Source of the DNA: Bradyrhizobium diversitatis
GTDB lineage: Bacteria; Pseudomonadota; Alphaproteobacteria; Rhizobiales; Xanthobacteraceae
DNA length: 64,000 nt
Assembly (NCBI RefSeq): GCF_016031635.1
Contig: NZ_JACEGD010000028.1
Location: 32,729 to 96,728, forward strand
Direction: 5' to 3'
This document shows, piece by piece, positions 33,628 through 41,834 of the stretch. A program made the translations under genes and the position numbers. The notes under the pieces were generated by a model, which was not told the origin of the DNA, searched no databases, and worked only from the letters and a program-made list of their open reading frames with translations. The first letter of the stretch is position 1, and each line of letters opens with the position of its first letter.

Positions 33628-35985
33628 CTACCATTTGAACGCGGCCGAGATCTCGTAGGTGCGCGGCGCGCCCAGCAGGATCTGGTCGGGGTAGAACGGA
33701 TCGCCCCAGATCGCATAGCGCTTGTCGGTGATGTTGCGGATGCGGAAGGTCAGGCGGGCCCGGTCCACCGCATTGAACACCGTCTTGGGAATGTCGACGA
33801 AGGCATAGACGTCGGCCACCGTGTACGCCTTCATCGTCACGACATTGGCATCGGTGTTGTAGCGGTCGCCGACATGGCGGCCGGTGATGCCGAGTTCCAC
33901 CGGCCAGGGCGTGAAGAACCGATACGACGCGCCGGCGTTGGCCACGATACGCGGCACGTTCGGCGGTGTGTTGCCGGAGAACGAGCCGCCGACGAAATCG
34001 TAGTCGGCATAGCGCGCGTCGACATAGGCGATGTTGCCCCACAGCCGAAGCGGCTCGATCGGCCGCACCGCCGCAGCAAGCTCGACGCCCTTCGACTCCT
34101 GTCGTCCCGCAATGTTGAGCTGCATGCCGCCGGCCGCCGCGTAGACGTTCTTGCGCAGGATGTCGTAGGCCGAGAACGACCATTCCGCCCTGTTGTCCCA
34201 GAACAGATGCTTGACACCGGTCTCGTAGGTGCGCGCGGTCGTCAGGTCGAGCGGCTGGGTGGGTGCGAGCAGGAAGATGTTGTTGGCGGCGATATCGGCG
34301 CCGGTGGCGTATTGACTGAAGAAGGTCAGGCCGGGAACGGCCTCCCAGGTGTAGCCGATGCGGCCCGTCACCGGCGCCCAGTCTTGCGTGAACGGGAAGC
34401 CTGCCTTCTCCTGCCCGCTCACATTGGTCGAATTGCGGTCGAGCCCGATATGCTCGATGCGGAGGCCGCCGACCAGCGCGAAGCTGCGCGTGAGCTTCAG
34501 CCGGTCCTCGAACGAGAGCGCTTCGTTGTCGATGCGCGCGGTCTGCTGCTGGGTCGTGAGCAGGCCGTAGTAGCCGCGGTTGGGATCGACCAGCGAAACG
34601 GAATCGCCTGGAAAATTTGCCGCGCCCGGCCTGACGAAATCGAGATAGCTTGTCGACAAGGTCGTGACCAGCCGGTTGTCGAAGCCTGCGATATTCGCGT
34701 CCCAGGTCAGGTCGGTGATGTTGCCGACCAGGCGCTGGCTATGCGCGACATAGAAGCGCTCGCGATCGACCAGGTTCGTGGTGGAGTTGAACGCCTCGAT
34801 CTCGTTGTTGAACCAGCTCCGTTCTGCACCGTAGCCATAGGCCTGGCTCTTCAGCGACAGGTCAGGCGCCAATTTCAGCTCGAAGCCGCCGCGCAGCCAC
34901 ACTTCCTGGGCGACATTCCGGTTATCGAGAACATTGTAATTGGTGTTGAAGGTGCGGTCGTCGATGGTGACGGCACCGAGATTCGTCCCGTTGTAGTTCG
35001 AGACGTAGTTGCCGGAGACGATCCCCGTCGTTGCATGCGAGCCGCTGAAGGCGACCGGCACCAGCGGTGCGCCCCAATAGGCCTTGGAGCGATCCTCGCG
35101 GTACTCGATAGCGCCCCAGATCTTGAGACTATCGGAGATGCGGTAGTCGAGCTGGCCGGACGTGTCGAACATCTTGACGTTGGTGTCGTCGGCAAAGCCG
35201 TTGAGCGTGGAACGGCTGATGTCGAAGCGATAGTCGAGGCCCTGCACATTGGTGCTGCCGCCCGAGCCGTAATGGGCGCGGAATGAGTTGAGCGAGTCCC
35301 AGGAAAACTCGGCTTCGTTCCGGATCAGCCCGGTGTGTGGCTGCTTGGTGACGAAGTTGATGGCGCCGCCGGCGGCGCCCTCGCCTGACATCACCGAGGC
35401 CGGGCCTTTGACGAACTCCACGGCCTCGAGATTGGCGGTGTCGGTGATCCGCGAGGTCATGTTCTGCGGGCCGATCTTGATGCCGTTGTAGAGCGTATTG
35501 ATCTGGCTGTTGGTGAAGCCGCGCATGGAGAATGCCGCGGGCTCGGCCGGATTGTCGCCGGAGGTGACGCCGACGGCACCCTGCGCCACCTCTGAGACCG
35601 TTCGATAGCCCTGCTCGCGCATGGTCTGGGCGGAGATCACCTCGACCGTCGCCGGCGTCTCACGTACGGTCAGGCCGAGCCGCGAGGCGCTTTCGGCGAC
35701 CACATTGCTGTTGAGCGGCGTCTCTGCTGTCGCGGCCGGCGCGCTGGGCTTGGGCGGAGCCGATGCGGTCGCTGGCCGGCGCGCAGTTGCACGGCGCGCG
35801 CGTTGCGCTTCACGGTTGGCCGGCTTGGCCTGCCTGCCGGTTTCAGCAGGCGAGACCTCGACCGGCGGCAGGGGTTCGCGGACCTGCTGCGCCAGGGCGG
35901 CAGGCCTATCGGCGATGACAAACGACGTGAACGCAGCGGAGGCGAGCAGGAAGCGGCTCGACCGTAAGATACTGATGGAAGACAC
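33628..35985 (-). CDS. TonB-dependent outer-membrane receptor (siderophore-receptor type)
   Basis: This is a 785-residue outer-membrane receptor with a signal peptide ending near AALAQ (residue 33). A proline/arginine/alanine-rich linker occupies about 40-90. A plug domain covers about 100-230 (TVRETPATVEVISAQTM, then FSMRGFTNSQI), followed by a 22-strand barrel. The C terminus ends EISAAFKW, with the terminal aromatic residue needed for barrel assembly. The start is a GTG at 35985, since no ATG precedes the signal peptide. A cobalamin riboswitch lies 125-290 bases upstream on the same strand, so the transported ligand may be cobalamin, a cobinamide or a cobalt complex rather than a ferric siderophore. 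The PepSY gene follows. Confidence 0.88.
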   Translation of the reverse strand: MSSISILRSSRFLLASAAFTSFVIADRPAALAQQVREPLPPVEVSPAETGRQAKPANREAQRARRATARRPATASAPPKPSAPAATAETPLNSNVVAESASRLGLTVRETPATVEVISAQTMREQGYRTVSEVAQGAVGVTSGDNPAEPAAFSMRGFTNSQINTLYNGIKIGPQNMTSRITDTANLEAVEFVKGPASVMSGEGAAGGAINFVTKQPHTGLIRNEAEFSWDSLNSFRAHYGSGGSTNVQGLDYRFDISRSTLNGFADDTNVKMFDTSGQLDYRISDSLKIWGAIEYREDRSKAYWGAPLVPVAFSGSHATTGIVSGNYVSNYNGTNLGAVTIDDRTFNTNYNVLDNRNVAQEVWLRGGFELKLAPDLSLKSQAYGYGAERSWFNNEIEAFNSTTNLVDRERFYVAHSQRLVGNITDLTWDANIAGFDNRLVTTLSTSYLDFVRPGAANFPGDSVSLVDPNRGYYGLLTTQQQTARIDNEALSFEDRLKLTRSFALVGGLRIEHIGLDRNSTNVSGQEKAGFPFTQDWAPVTGRIGYTWEAVPGLTFFSQYATGADIAANNIFLLAPTQPLDLTTARTYETGVKHLFWDNRAEWSFSAYDILRKNVYAAAGGMQLNIAGRQESKGVELAAAVRPIEPLRLWGNIAYVDARYADYDFVGGSFSGNTPPNVPRIVANAGASYRFFTPWPVELGITGRHVGDRYNTDANVVTMKAYTVADVYAFVDIPKTVFNAVDRARLTFRIRNITDKRYAIWGDPFYPDQILLGAPRTYEISAAFKW

Positions 35986-36002
35986 GATACGAAACCTCGG
36001 TA

Positions 36003-36021
36003 TGACGTCAGTGGCACGTCA
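36003..36021 (-). promoter_or_regulatory. Short inverted repeat in the receptor leader
   Basis: TGACGT and ACGTCA are perfect 6-bp arms around a 7-base spacer, between the riboswitch and the GTG start at 35985. It could belong to the riboswitch expression platform or mask the ribosome-binding region. This is a sequence observation only. Confidence 0.3.
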
Positions 36022-36109
36022 CAGCGAACGAGGTTTCATCCGTTGGCCTTTCGGACCCTCCGATGAAGCCGAATGTCTGTACTCCCCGACCGACATCTTC
36101 GCGTGTGAC

Positions 36110-36275
36110 CACGGCTGACGGCAGGTCTCCTGGCTCGCGGGTCGTGACCGCTTCGTCGCCTTCCCGGGACCGAGGACCCAGTGGCTTGTGACGAAGGATT
36201 CACCGCTTACAGTTGCGGGGGCAGCCGCGGCATTGGGGACAAGTTTCCCCGCACCGCATTCCCTTTTCATTCCCT
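36110..36275 (-). promoter_or_regulatory. Cobalamin riboswitch upstream of the TonB receptor
   Basis: Read on the minus strand, the region carries the conserved cobalamin-aptamer pieces in order: GGGAATGCGGTG, then CCCCCGCAACTGTAAGCGG, then the core GCCACTGG (ending near 36179), then GGGAAGGC, and finally GCCAGGAGACCTGCC (about 36120-36134). This is the standard B12-box layout. In proteobacteria such elements shut off expression when adenosylcobalamin is plentiful. About 125 bases separate it from the GTG of the receptor gene. The receptor and the PepSY gene behind it should therefore be repressed by cobalamin. No gene is present in 35986-36377 besides this leader. Confidence 0.9.
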
Positions 36276-36377
36276 CTCGGGGAAACCGTCGCGATCATCT
36301 AGGATTACCATCATGACAGAGTCAATGCGCCAGTTGCGGCGTTGTGGCCACAGCGACCAACTTTCCTGGAGGCGAGC

Positions 36378-36950
36378 ATGGAAGGCGAGACCTTCCTCTG
36401 GCTGATACGGCATGCGACCGTCGAAGGCGTGGCGGGGACGATCCATGCTGCTGATGCGCGGGCGGATCTCGGCGATCACGCAGCGTTGGTGGCTCTGCGG
36501 CAGCATTTGCCGCCGGATGCCACCAGCTATGCCAGCCCGTCGCGGCGTACGGTCGAGACCGCGCGCGCACTGCGGCTCGAACCGGAATTGGTCAGCGAAT
36601 TCCGCGAGCAGGATTTCGGCGACTGGACCGGCCGTCGGCATGACGAGCTCGCCGCGGCCGGTGGCGAGACTTACGCGCAGTTCTGGCACGATCCGGCGCA
36701 CGAACGGCCGCCGAACGGCGAAAGCTTTGCGGATCAGGTCGCCCGCGTCCGGCTGGGTCTGTCGCGGATTGGCGCAGGCTCCGCAACGCTCGTCGTGCAT
36801 TCCGGCACCATCCGCGCCGCGCTCTGCATCGCACTGGACCTGACGCCGCGGGCCGCCTTGCGCTTCGTGATCGATCCGCTGTCGCTGACCCGGATCGACC
36901 GGCTCACGGCGGGCTGGCGCGTCGTCTCCGTCAACCAGCGCGTGGCCTGA
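36378..36950 (+). CDS. cobC: Histidine phosphatase, probable alpha-ribazole phosphatase
   Basis: This 190-residue protein of the phosphoglycerate-mutase-like superfamily has the catalytic RHA motif as LIRHATVEG at residues 8-16. SPSRRTVETA is near 56 and LVVHSGTIRA near 142, supplying the second histidine. CobC removes the phosphate from alpha-ribazole 5'-phosphate or cobalamin phosphate late in B12 synthesis. The ATG at 36378 has a TGGAGG site just ahead. The gene converges tail-to-tail with cobT, six bases apart, which supports the B12 role over a generic phosphatase. Confidence 0.82.
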   Translation: MEGETFLWLIRHATVEGVAGTIHAADARADLGDHAALVALRQHLPPDATSYASPSRRTVETARALRLEPELVSEFREQDFGDWTGRRHDELAAAGGETYAQFWHDPAHERPPNGESFADQVARVRLGLSRIGAGSATLVVHSGTIRAALCIALDLTPRAALRFVIDPLSLTRIDRLTAGWRVVSVNQRVA

Positions 36951-36956
36951 GCCGCA

Positions 36957-38009
36957 TCAGGCCGGGCGATCCGGCACGTTGGCCTGCGCGAACGTCGCCA
37001 TGCCGTTGTGAAGCGCGCAGCCCGCGCGGACCAGCGGCAGCGCGATGGCCGCCCCGGATCCCTCGCCGAGCCTGAGATCGAGGCTGATCAGCGGCTGAAC
37101 GTTGAGCGCGCGCAGCACCAGCCGATGCCCCTGCTCCGCCGATTGATGCGAGGCGAGCTGGAACGGCTGGCAGGACGGATTGAGACGCGCCGCCGCCAGA
37201 GCCGCGACAGACACGATGAAGCCGTCGATCAACACCGGAATGCGGGCTTGCGCGGCCGCAATGATCGCGCCTGAGATCGCCGCGATCTCGAGGCCGCCGA
37301 CCGCGCACAGGATCTTCTCGACCGACGCTCCGGCGACGCCGTGGCGGGCGATCGCCGCATCGATCACCCGTGCCTTGTGCGCGCGGCCGGCCGCATCGAC
37401 GCCGGTGCCGCTGCCTGCGATCTCCCCGGCGCTCACACCGAGCAGGCTCGCCGCGATCGCCGCGGAGGTCGTGGTGTTGCCGATGCCCATCTCGCCGAGG
37501 ATCAGGAGATCTGGCCGACCGGCGTCGGCGCGCACCACCGCACGCCGGCCGGCCTCGAAGGCAAAGGCGAGGTCCGTGGACGTGAGCGCAGCCTCGACGC
37601 TGAAATCACGCGTGCCGCTACGCGGCTTGTCGGTGACGATTCCCGGCATCTGCTCCTGGGCCAGCGTGCCGGCGTCAACCACCTCCAGGCTCGTCCCCAG
37701 CTCGCGCGCCAGCACCGAGATCGCCGCGCCGCCGGAGGCAAAATTCGCCATCATCGCGATCGTCACGGCTTGCGGATAGGCCGACACGCCCTGCGCGACG
37801 ATGCCGTGATCGCCGGCGAAGATGATGATCGGCACCCGCGAGGCGCGCGGCTCTTCGGTCGCCTGCAAGCCCGCAAGCTCGATCGCGAGCTGCTCGAGCC
37901 GGCCGAGCGCGCCGGTCGGCTTTGTCAGTTGCGCCTGCCGCGCAATGGCCGCCTCGCGATGGACCGCGGAGACCTCGGGGCAGTTCCGGTAAACCCATTC
38001 GGGAAGCAT
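36957..38009 (-). CDS. cobT: Nicotinate-nucleotide-dimethylbenzimidazole phosphoribosyltransferase
   Basis: This 350-residue enzyme (CobU in Pseudomonas denitrificans naming) joins nicotinate mononucleotide and 5,6-dimethylbenzimidazole to give alpha-ribazole phosphate. Family features are LTKPTGALGRLEQLA near residue 30, FAGDHGIV near 65, GEMGIGNTTTSAA near 170, and RLGEGSGAAIA near the C terminus, holding the catalytic glutamate. It is the last gene of the CbiM-like/cobF/cobT block and starts 10 bases after cobF. The dimethylbenzimidazole it needs is supplied by BluB, encoded at 58553. Confidence 0.93.
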   Translation of the reverse strand: MLPEWVYRNCPEVSAVHREAAIARQAQLTKPTGALGRLEQLAIELAGLQATEEPRASRVPIIIFAGDHGIVAQGVSAYPQAVTIAMMANFASGGAAISVLARELGTSLEVVDAGTLAQEQMPGIVTDKPRSGTRDFSVEAALTSTDLAFAFEAGRRAVVRADAGRPDLLILGEMGIGNTTTSAAIAASLLGVSAGEIAGSGTGVDAAGRAHKARVIDAAIARHGVAGASVEKILCAVGGLEIAAISGAIIAAAQARIPVLIDGFIVSVAALAAARLNPSCQPFQLASHQSAEQGHRLVLRALNVQPLISLDLRLGEGSGAAIALPLVRAGCALHNGMATFAQANVPDRPA

Positions 38010-38019
38010 GCTGCCTCGC

Positions 38020-38769
38020 TTACGCCCTGCGCTTGAGAAGATAGCTGTCCATGATCCAGCCGTGCCGCTCGCGCGCTTCCTGTCGCGCTGCCACGATGTG
38101 CGGACCGACCTCGGCCAGCGCGCCGGACATGATGATCTGATCGGGCATGCCGAGATAAGCGCCCCACCAAATATGCAGACGCTCCGGATCGAGCGACTGG
38201 AACGCCGTGCCGCCGTCGAGCATCACCACCACGGTATCGACACCTTGCGGCCAGCCGCCTTCACGCAAGCGCCGCCCCGTCGTGACCAGGAACGGCTCGC
38301 CGATGTCGTTGAGCGGCAGCGCATGCGCCGCGCACAGCGCCTGGATCGAGGTGATGCCGGGCACGACTTCGATCTTCGGCAACGGATTCAGTCGCCGTGC
38401 AATGCGTAGCGAGGAATCGTAGAGCGACGGATCGCCCCAGATCAGCAGCGCAACCGTCCCGTCACCTTCGAGATGATTTGCGATGGTTTGCGACCAGGCC
38501 GCAGCCACCGCCTCGTGCCAATCGTCCACGCCCTTGCGGTAATCAGCCTCACCAGCATCGCGCGCAGGAAGATCGAATTCGGCGATGGCTGTCGTGTCGC
38601 TGGTGAGCACGTCCGCGCAGATCGTTCGCCTGAGATCGGCAAGATCGGACTTCGCAGCCCCCTTGCGCGGGATCAGGACGAGATCGGCCGCGTTGATGGC
38701 AGCGATCGCGGCGCGCGTGAGCTGCTCGGGATCGCCGCAACCGATGCCTATCAGGGAGAGCGTGAGCAT
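38020..38769 (-). CDS. cobF: Precorrin-6A synthase (deacetylating)
   Basis: This 249-residue SAM-dependent methyltransferase of the aerobic pathway methylates C-1 and removes the acetyl group extruded at C-20 in precorrin-5. The N-terminal LIGIGCGDPEQLT is the corrin-methyltransferase loop. WGDPSLYDS near residue 113 and EVVPGITSIQAL near 133 match the shared fold. The ATG at 38769 was chosen over a TTG seven codons upstream. CobF is found only in the oxygen-dependent pathway, so its presence identifies the route. It sits between the CbiM-like permease gene and cobT. Confidence 0.92.
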   Translation of the reverse strand: MLTLSLIGIGCGDPEQLTRAAIAAINAADLVLIPRKGAAKSDLADLRRTICADVLTSDTTAIAEFDLPARDAGEADYRKGVDDWHEAVAAAWSQTIANHLEGDGTVALLIWGDPSLYDSSLRIARRLNPLPKIEVVPGITSIQALCAAHALPLNDIGEPFLVTTGRRLREGGWPQGVDTVVVMLDGGTAFQSLDPERLHIWWGAYLGMPDQIIMSGALAEVGPHIVAARQEARERHGWIMDSYLLKRRA

Positions 38770-38815
38770 CGCGAGCGCGAAGGGCGGCAATCAAGGCCGC
38801 CCTTTCGCTTGTCTC

Positions 38816-39493
38816 TCAGGCGCCGTTGTGCAGGCGCGGAGTGACGAGGCCGGGCGCGGTGACGCCGTGCAGCGACTTCGCCAGCGCCAGCACTGCCAGG
38901 TCTGCCAGCGGCTCGATCACGATGACCAGCGCGTAGGAGGCCGCGAAGGTCGCGATGTTGGCGAGGTTGCTCATGGCAAAGCCGGAGCCGTAGAGCGCCC
39001 AGAACGCCACCCAGGCGACAACACCCGCTTGATAGGTCGTCGACAGCGCCAGCGCCTGACCGTACTTCAGATCGACATAGGCGGTGTTACGCGAAATGAT
39101 GCGCGTGGCGATGGCCTGGATCGCGAACAGCGGCACCAGCAGCGTGGTGACGTTCATGCCGTATTGGGGCAGGTCAGCGGGCTCGAACAACAGACCCTGG
39201 AGCAGCAGGCCGAATGCGAGGCCGAAGGCGGCGGGCGCAGCACCAAACAACAGGAACAAGGTCGAGCCAAGGATGAAGTGCACTTCGGAAACGCCGACCG
39301 GGAAGTGCGGCAGGACCTGGAAGAAGGTGAAGACGAGGCCCGTGGTGGCGAGCGTGCGCGCGGCGAACGAGCCGACACCCTGCGCGCGGACGGTTTCGGC
39401 CGCCAGCCTCAGCGCAACGCCGCCTGCGGCGATGCCGGTCGCGTAACTCAATACGAGCTTGGCGCCCGTGACGATTCCCGGTTCGATATGCAT
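38816..39493 (-). CDS. CbiM-like energy-coupling-factor permease (probable cobalt uptake component)
   Basis: This 225-residue inner-membrane protein has six or seven hydrophobic segments. The N terminus MHIEPG recalls CbiM/NikM, where the histidine at position 2 binds Co or Ni. FPVGVSEVHFILGSTLFLLFG and DLPQYGMNVTTLLVPLF, each split across membrane segments, are CbiM-like. No CbiN, CbiQ or CbiO partner is encoded nearby, so it may act alone or with components elsewhere. A cobalamin riboswitch lies 48-210 bases upstream, and cobF and cobT follow, which supports cobalt import for B12 synthesis. Confidence 0.78.
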   Translation of the reverse strand: MHIEPGIVTGAKLVLSYATGIAAGGVALRLAAETVRAQGVGSFAARTLATTGLVFTFFQVLPHFPVGVSEVHFILGSTLFLLFGAAPAAFGLAFGLLLQGLLFEPADLPQYGMNVTTLLVPLFAIQAIATRIISRNTAYVDLKYGQALALSTTYQAGVVAWVAFWALYGSGFAMSNLANIATFAASYALVIVIEPLADLAVLALAKSLHGVTAPGLVTPRLHNGA

Positions 39494-39540
39494 GGCTCAA
39501 TCCCTTCCTGCCGTCACACCCGACGGCCTTGGTCTCAAAA

Positions 39541-39705
39541 CGTGCAGGGCCGGTCTCCTGGCTCGCGGTTCACTAGGGTTCTCCGGCCTTCCCGAACCTT
39601 GCGGCCCAGTGGCGATTCGGAGCCCCTCACCGCTTACAGTCGCGGGGGCGGCTGGGGTTTTGGGCGCCGCAACTGGGTCCGCCCACCCCCATTCCCGATT
39701 ATGCT
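39541..39705 (-). promoter_or_regulatory. Cobalamin riboswitch upstream of the CbiM-like/cobF/cobT operon
   Basis: On the minus strand the aptamer reads ATCGGGAATGGGGGTG, CCGCCCCCGCGACTGTAAGCGG (interrupted here for length), CGCCACTGG near 39605-39613, CGGGAAGGCCGG, and GAGCCAGGAGACCGGCC near 39547-39563. These are the conserved cobalamin-riboswitch blocks in the correct order. The leader then runs 48 bases to the permease start and includes a small CCGTC-GACGG hairpin just before an AGGAAGGG ribosome-binding site, a plausible expression platform. The 302-base gap 39494-39795 holds no gene besides this element. Confidence 0.9.
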
Positions 39706-39795
39706 CCGGCGCTTTGCGCCGCGTCGAGCACCATGCCTCTCCTGTGTGCGCCTTTCGCGAGCCGGGCGTCAAGAGGCGAAGGGCGACCGCCGCCG

Positions 39796-40527
39796 TCATG
39801 ACGGATAATCCCCTGCCAGCGCGCCGAACAGGATCACGGCCGCCGTGGACGCGGCGCCGCCCCGTGCAAGCTGCTCGGCGAGCTCGGCAATGGTGGTGCG
39901 GACCAGCCGCTCGTCGGGACGACCGAGGGATTCGGCAAACAGTGCGGGCGTGTTCGGGGCGAGGCCGTGCGCGATCAATTTTGCGGCAAGCGCCGGAAAG
40001 GTGCGCCGGCCCATATAGACCACGGTCGTGGCCTCGGGATCGGCCAGCGCCGCCCAGTTCAGGTTGGACGGCAGCTCGCCGCTGACGTCGGCCCCCGTGA
40101 TGAACTGCACCCGGCGGGAGGTATGCCGACGGGTCAGGGGGATGCCGGCCTGGGCGGCGGCGACGCAGGCCGCAGTGACGCCGGGAACGATCTCATAGCC
40201 GATGCCGGCATCGCGCAGCGTCTCCAGCTCCTCCTCGAGCCGGCCGAAAATGCCGGCATCGCCGGACTTGAGCCGCACCACGCGCGCGCCCGTCGCAGCA
40301 TAGTCGACCAGGAGACGGTTGACGTGGTGCTGCTTGGTCGAGGGCCGCCCTGCCCGCTTTCCCACCGCGACAAGATTGGCGCCGGGCCGGGCGAGATCCA
40401 GAATCGCACCGGAGGCGAGGTCGTCATAGAGCACGACGTCGGCCTCGCGCAGCCGCGTGGCGCCCCTCACCGTAAGCAATTCGGGATCGCCGGGTCCGGC
40501 GGAAATGAACGACACGAATCCCTTCAC
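39796..40527 (-). CDS. cobA: Uroporphyrinogen-III C-methyltransferase
   Basis: This 243-residue SUMT methylates uroporphyrinogen III at C-2 and C-7 with SAM to give precorrin-2, the entry step of corrin (and siroheme) synthesis. The SAM loop SAGPGDPELLTVRG is at residues 9-22, VVLYDDLAS at about 31-39, RLKSGDAGIFGR at about 86-97, and VPGVTAA at about 115. There is no fused CysG-type dehydrogenase domain. It overlaps cobB by four bases and ends the cobL-cobE-cobM-cobB-cobA block. Confidence 0.93.
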   Translation of the reverse strand: MKGFVSFISAGPGDPELLTVRGATRLREADVVLYDDLASGAILDLARPGANLVAVGKRAGRPSTKQHHVNRLLVDYAATGARVVRLKSGDAGIFGRLEEELETLRDAGIGYEIVPGVTAACVAAAQAGIPLTRRHTSRRVQFITGADVSGELPSNLNWAALADPEATTVVYMGRRTFPALAAKLIAHGLAPNTPALFAESLGRPDERLVRTTIAELAEQLARGGAASTAAVILFGALAGDYPS

Positions 40528-41834
40528 CGGTCCTCCGCGATCAGATGAAAGAACGTACCGGTGGCGTGGCCGCGCCGCGAGCCGGTCTCGGCCATGACGG
40601 CGCCCGCCGCATCGTGCACGACCGCCAGCGGCGCATCCGGCTGCGCGACGATCGTCGAATAGTGGAACTCGTGACCGCGCAGGCGTGCGCCGGGCTGATG
40701 CCCCGGCATCGGCGCAGCCAGTTCGGCAAGACGATAGCCCAGATGCATGCGGCGTTTGGCAAAGCTGGTCTCGAGGCCAAGCAGCCCCGTCATCTCATGG
40801 CTGACACCGTCGGCATCGGTGAGGCTCGTGCCCAGAACCATATAACCTCCGCACTCGCCGTGCACCGGCCGTGTCTCGGCGAAGGCGCGCAGGCCGCTTC
40901 GAAAGCGCGCATTGGCCGCGAGCCTGCCGGCGTGCAGTTCGGGATAGCCGCCAGGAAGCCAGCAGACGTCGGCGCTCGCATCAGGCGTTTCATCGGCAAG
41001 CGGCGAGAATGTCGAGATCTCGGCGCCCGCCGCACGCCAGGCCTCCAGCATGTGCGGATAGACGAAGGAGAATGCCGCATCGCGGGCGAGCGCAATGCGT
41101 TGCCCGGGTGGCGCCACGTTGAGACCGTTCGCGGCAGGTTGCGGCGACCCGAGCGCCGCCGATCGCAACACGGCATCGAGATCGACATGCTCGGCGACGA
41201 AGCGCGCGGCCTCGTCGATCAGCTTCCCGATCTCGGCCCGCTCCTCGGCCTGCACCAGGCCGAGATGCCGCTTCGGCAGGCTGATCTCGGCATGACGCGG
41301 CAGCGCGCCGAACACGGCGATGCCGATGTCGTCGAGCGCACGCCGCACCAGTTCTTCATGACGCGGGCTGGCGACGCGGTTGAGCACGACGCCCGCAAGG
41401 CGCACAGCGGCACGATAATCGCGAAGGCCTGCGGCGATTGCGGCCGCAGTCTGCGCCTGGCCCGACGGATCGATCACCAGAACGACCGGCCAGCCCAGCA
41501 TCTCCGCAATGTCGGCGGTGGCACCGGTGCCGGAGACGCCGCGCGCGGCGACGCCGTCGTACAGGCCCATCGAACCCTCGGCGAGCACGACGTCGGCGTC
41601 GACACCGCGGCTGACGAGATGCGCGATGGTGCCGCGATCCATCGCCCAGCTGTCGACGTTGACGGAGGCGCGGCCCGTTGCGGCGGCGTGGAACGCGGGA
41701 TCGATGTAATCGGGCCCGCTCTTGAAGCACTGCACGTTCAGGCCGCGCTGGCGCCAGGCGCGAGCGAGCGCCAGCGTCAGCGTGGTCTTGCCGACGCCGG
41801 AGGCGGGCGCGGAGATGACGAGGCTCGCCGGCAT
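40524..41834 (-). CDS. cobB: Cobyrinic acid a,c-diamide synthase (hydrogenobyrinic acid a,c-diamide synthase)
   Basis: This 436-residue ATP- and glutamine-dependent amidase acts on the a and c carboxylates. The N-terminal P-loop SAPASGVGKTTLTLAL is at residues 7-22, and CFKSGPDYIDPAFH is near 36-49. The C-terminal class I glutaminase domain has the nucleophile cysteine in HGECGGYMVLG near residue 335. In the aerobic pathway the substrate is hydrogenobyrinate, before cobalt insertion by CobN. The start at 41834 shares a base with the cobM stop (TGATG). Longer in-frame readings overlap cobM and were rejected. Confidence 0.93.
   Translation of the reverse strand: MPASLVISAPASGVGKTTLTLALARAWRQRGLNVQCFKSGPDYIDPAFHAAATGRASVNVDSWAMDRGTIAHLVSRGVDADVVLAEGSMGLYDGVAARGVSGTGATADIAEMLGWPVVLVIDPSGQAQTAAAIAAGLRDYRAAVRLAGVVLNRVASPRHEELVRRALDDIGIAVFGALPRHAEISLPKRHLGLVQAEERAEIGKLIDEAARFVAEHVDLDAVLRSAALGSPQPAANGLNVAPPGQRIALARDAAFSFVYPHMLEAWRAAGAEISTFSPLADETPDASADVCWLPGGYPELHAGRLAANARFRSGLRAFAETRPVHGECGGYMVLGTSLTDADGVSHEMTGLLGLETSFAKRRMHLGYRLAELAAPMPGHQPGARLRGHEFHYSTIVAQPDAPLAVVHDAAGAVMAETGSRRGHATGTFFHLIAEDR

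Noticed and set aside
33166..35286. Long plus-strand open frame of 706 codons opposite the TonB receptor
   Set aside because: It has no family features and is the antisense shadow of the receptor and PepSY genes, both of which have clear domains.
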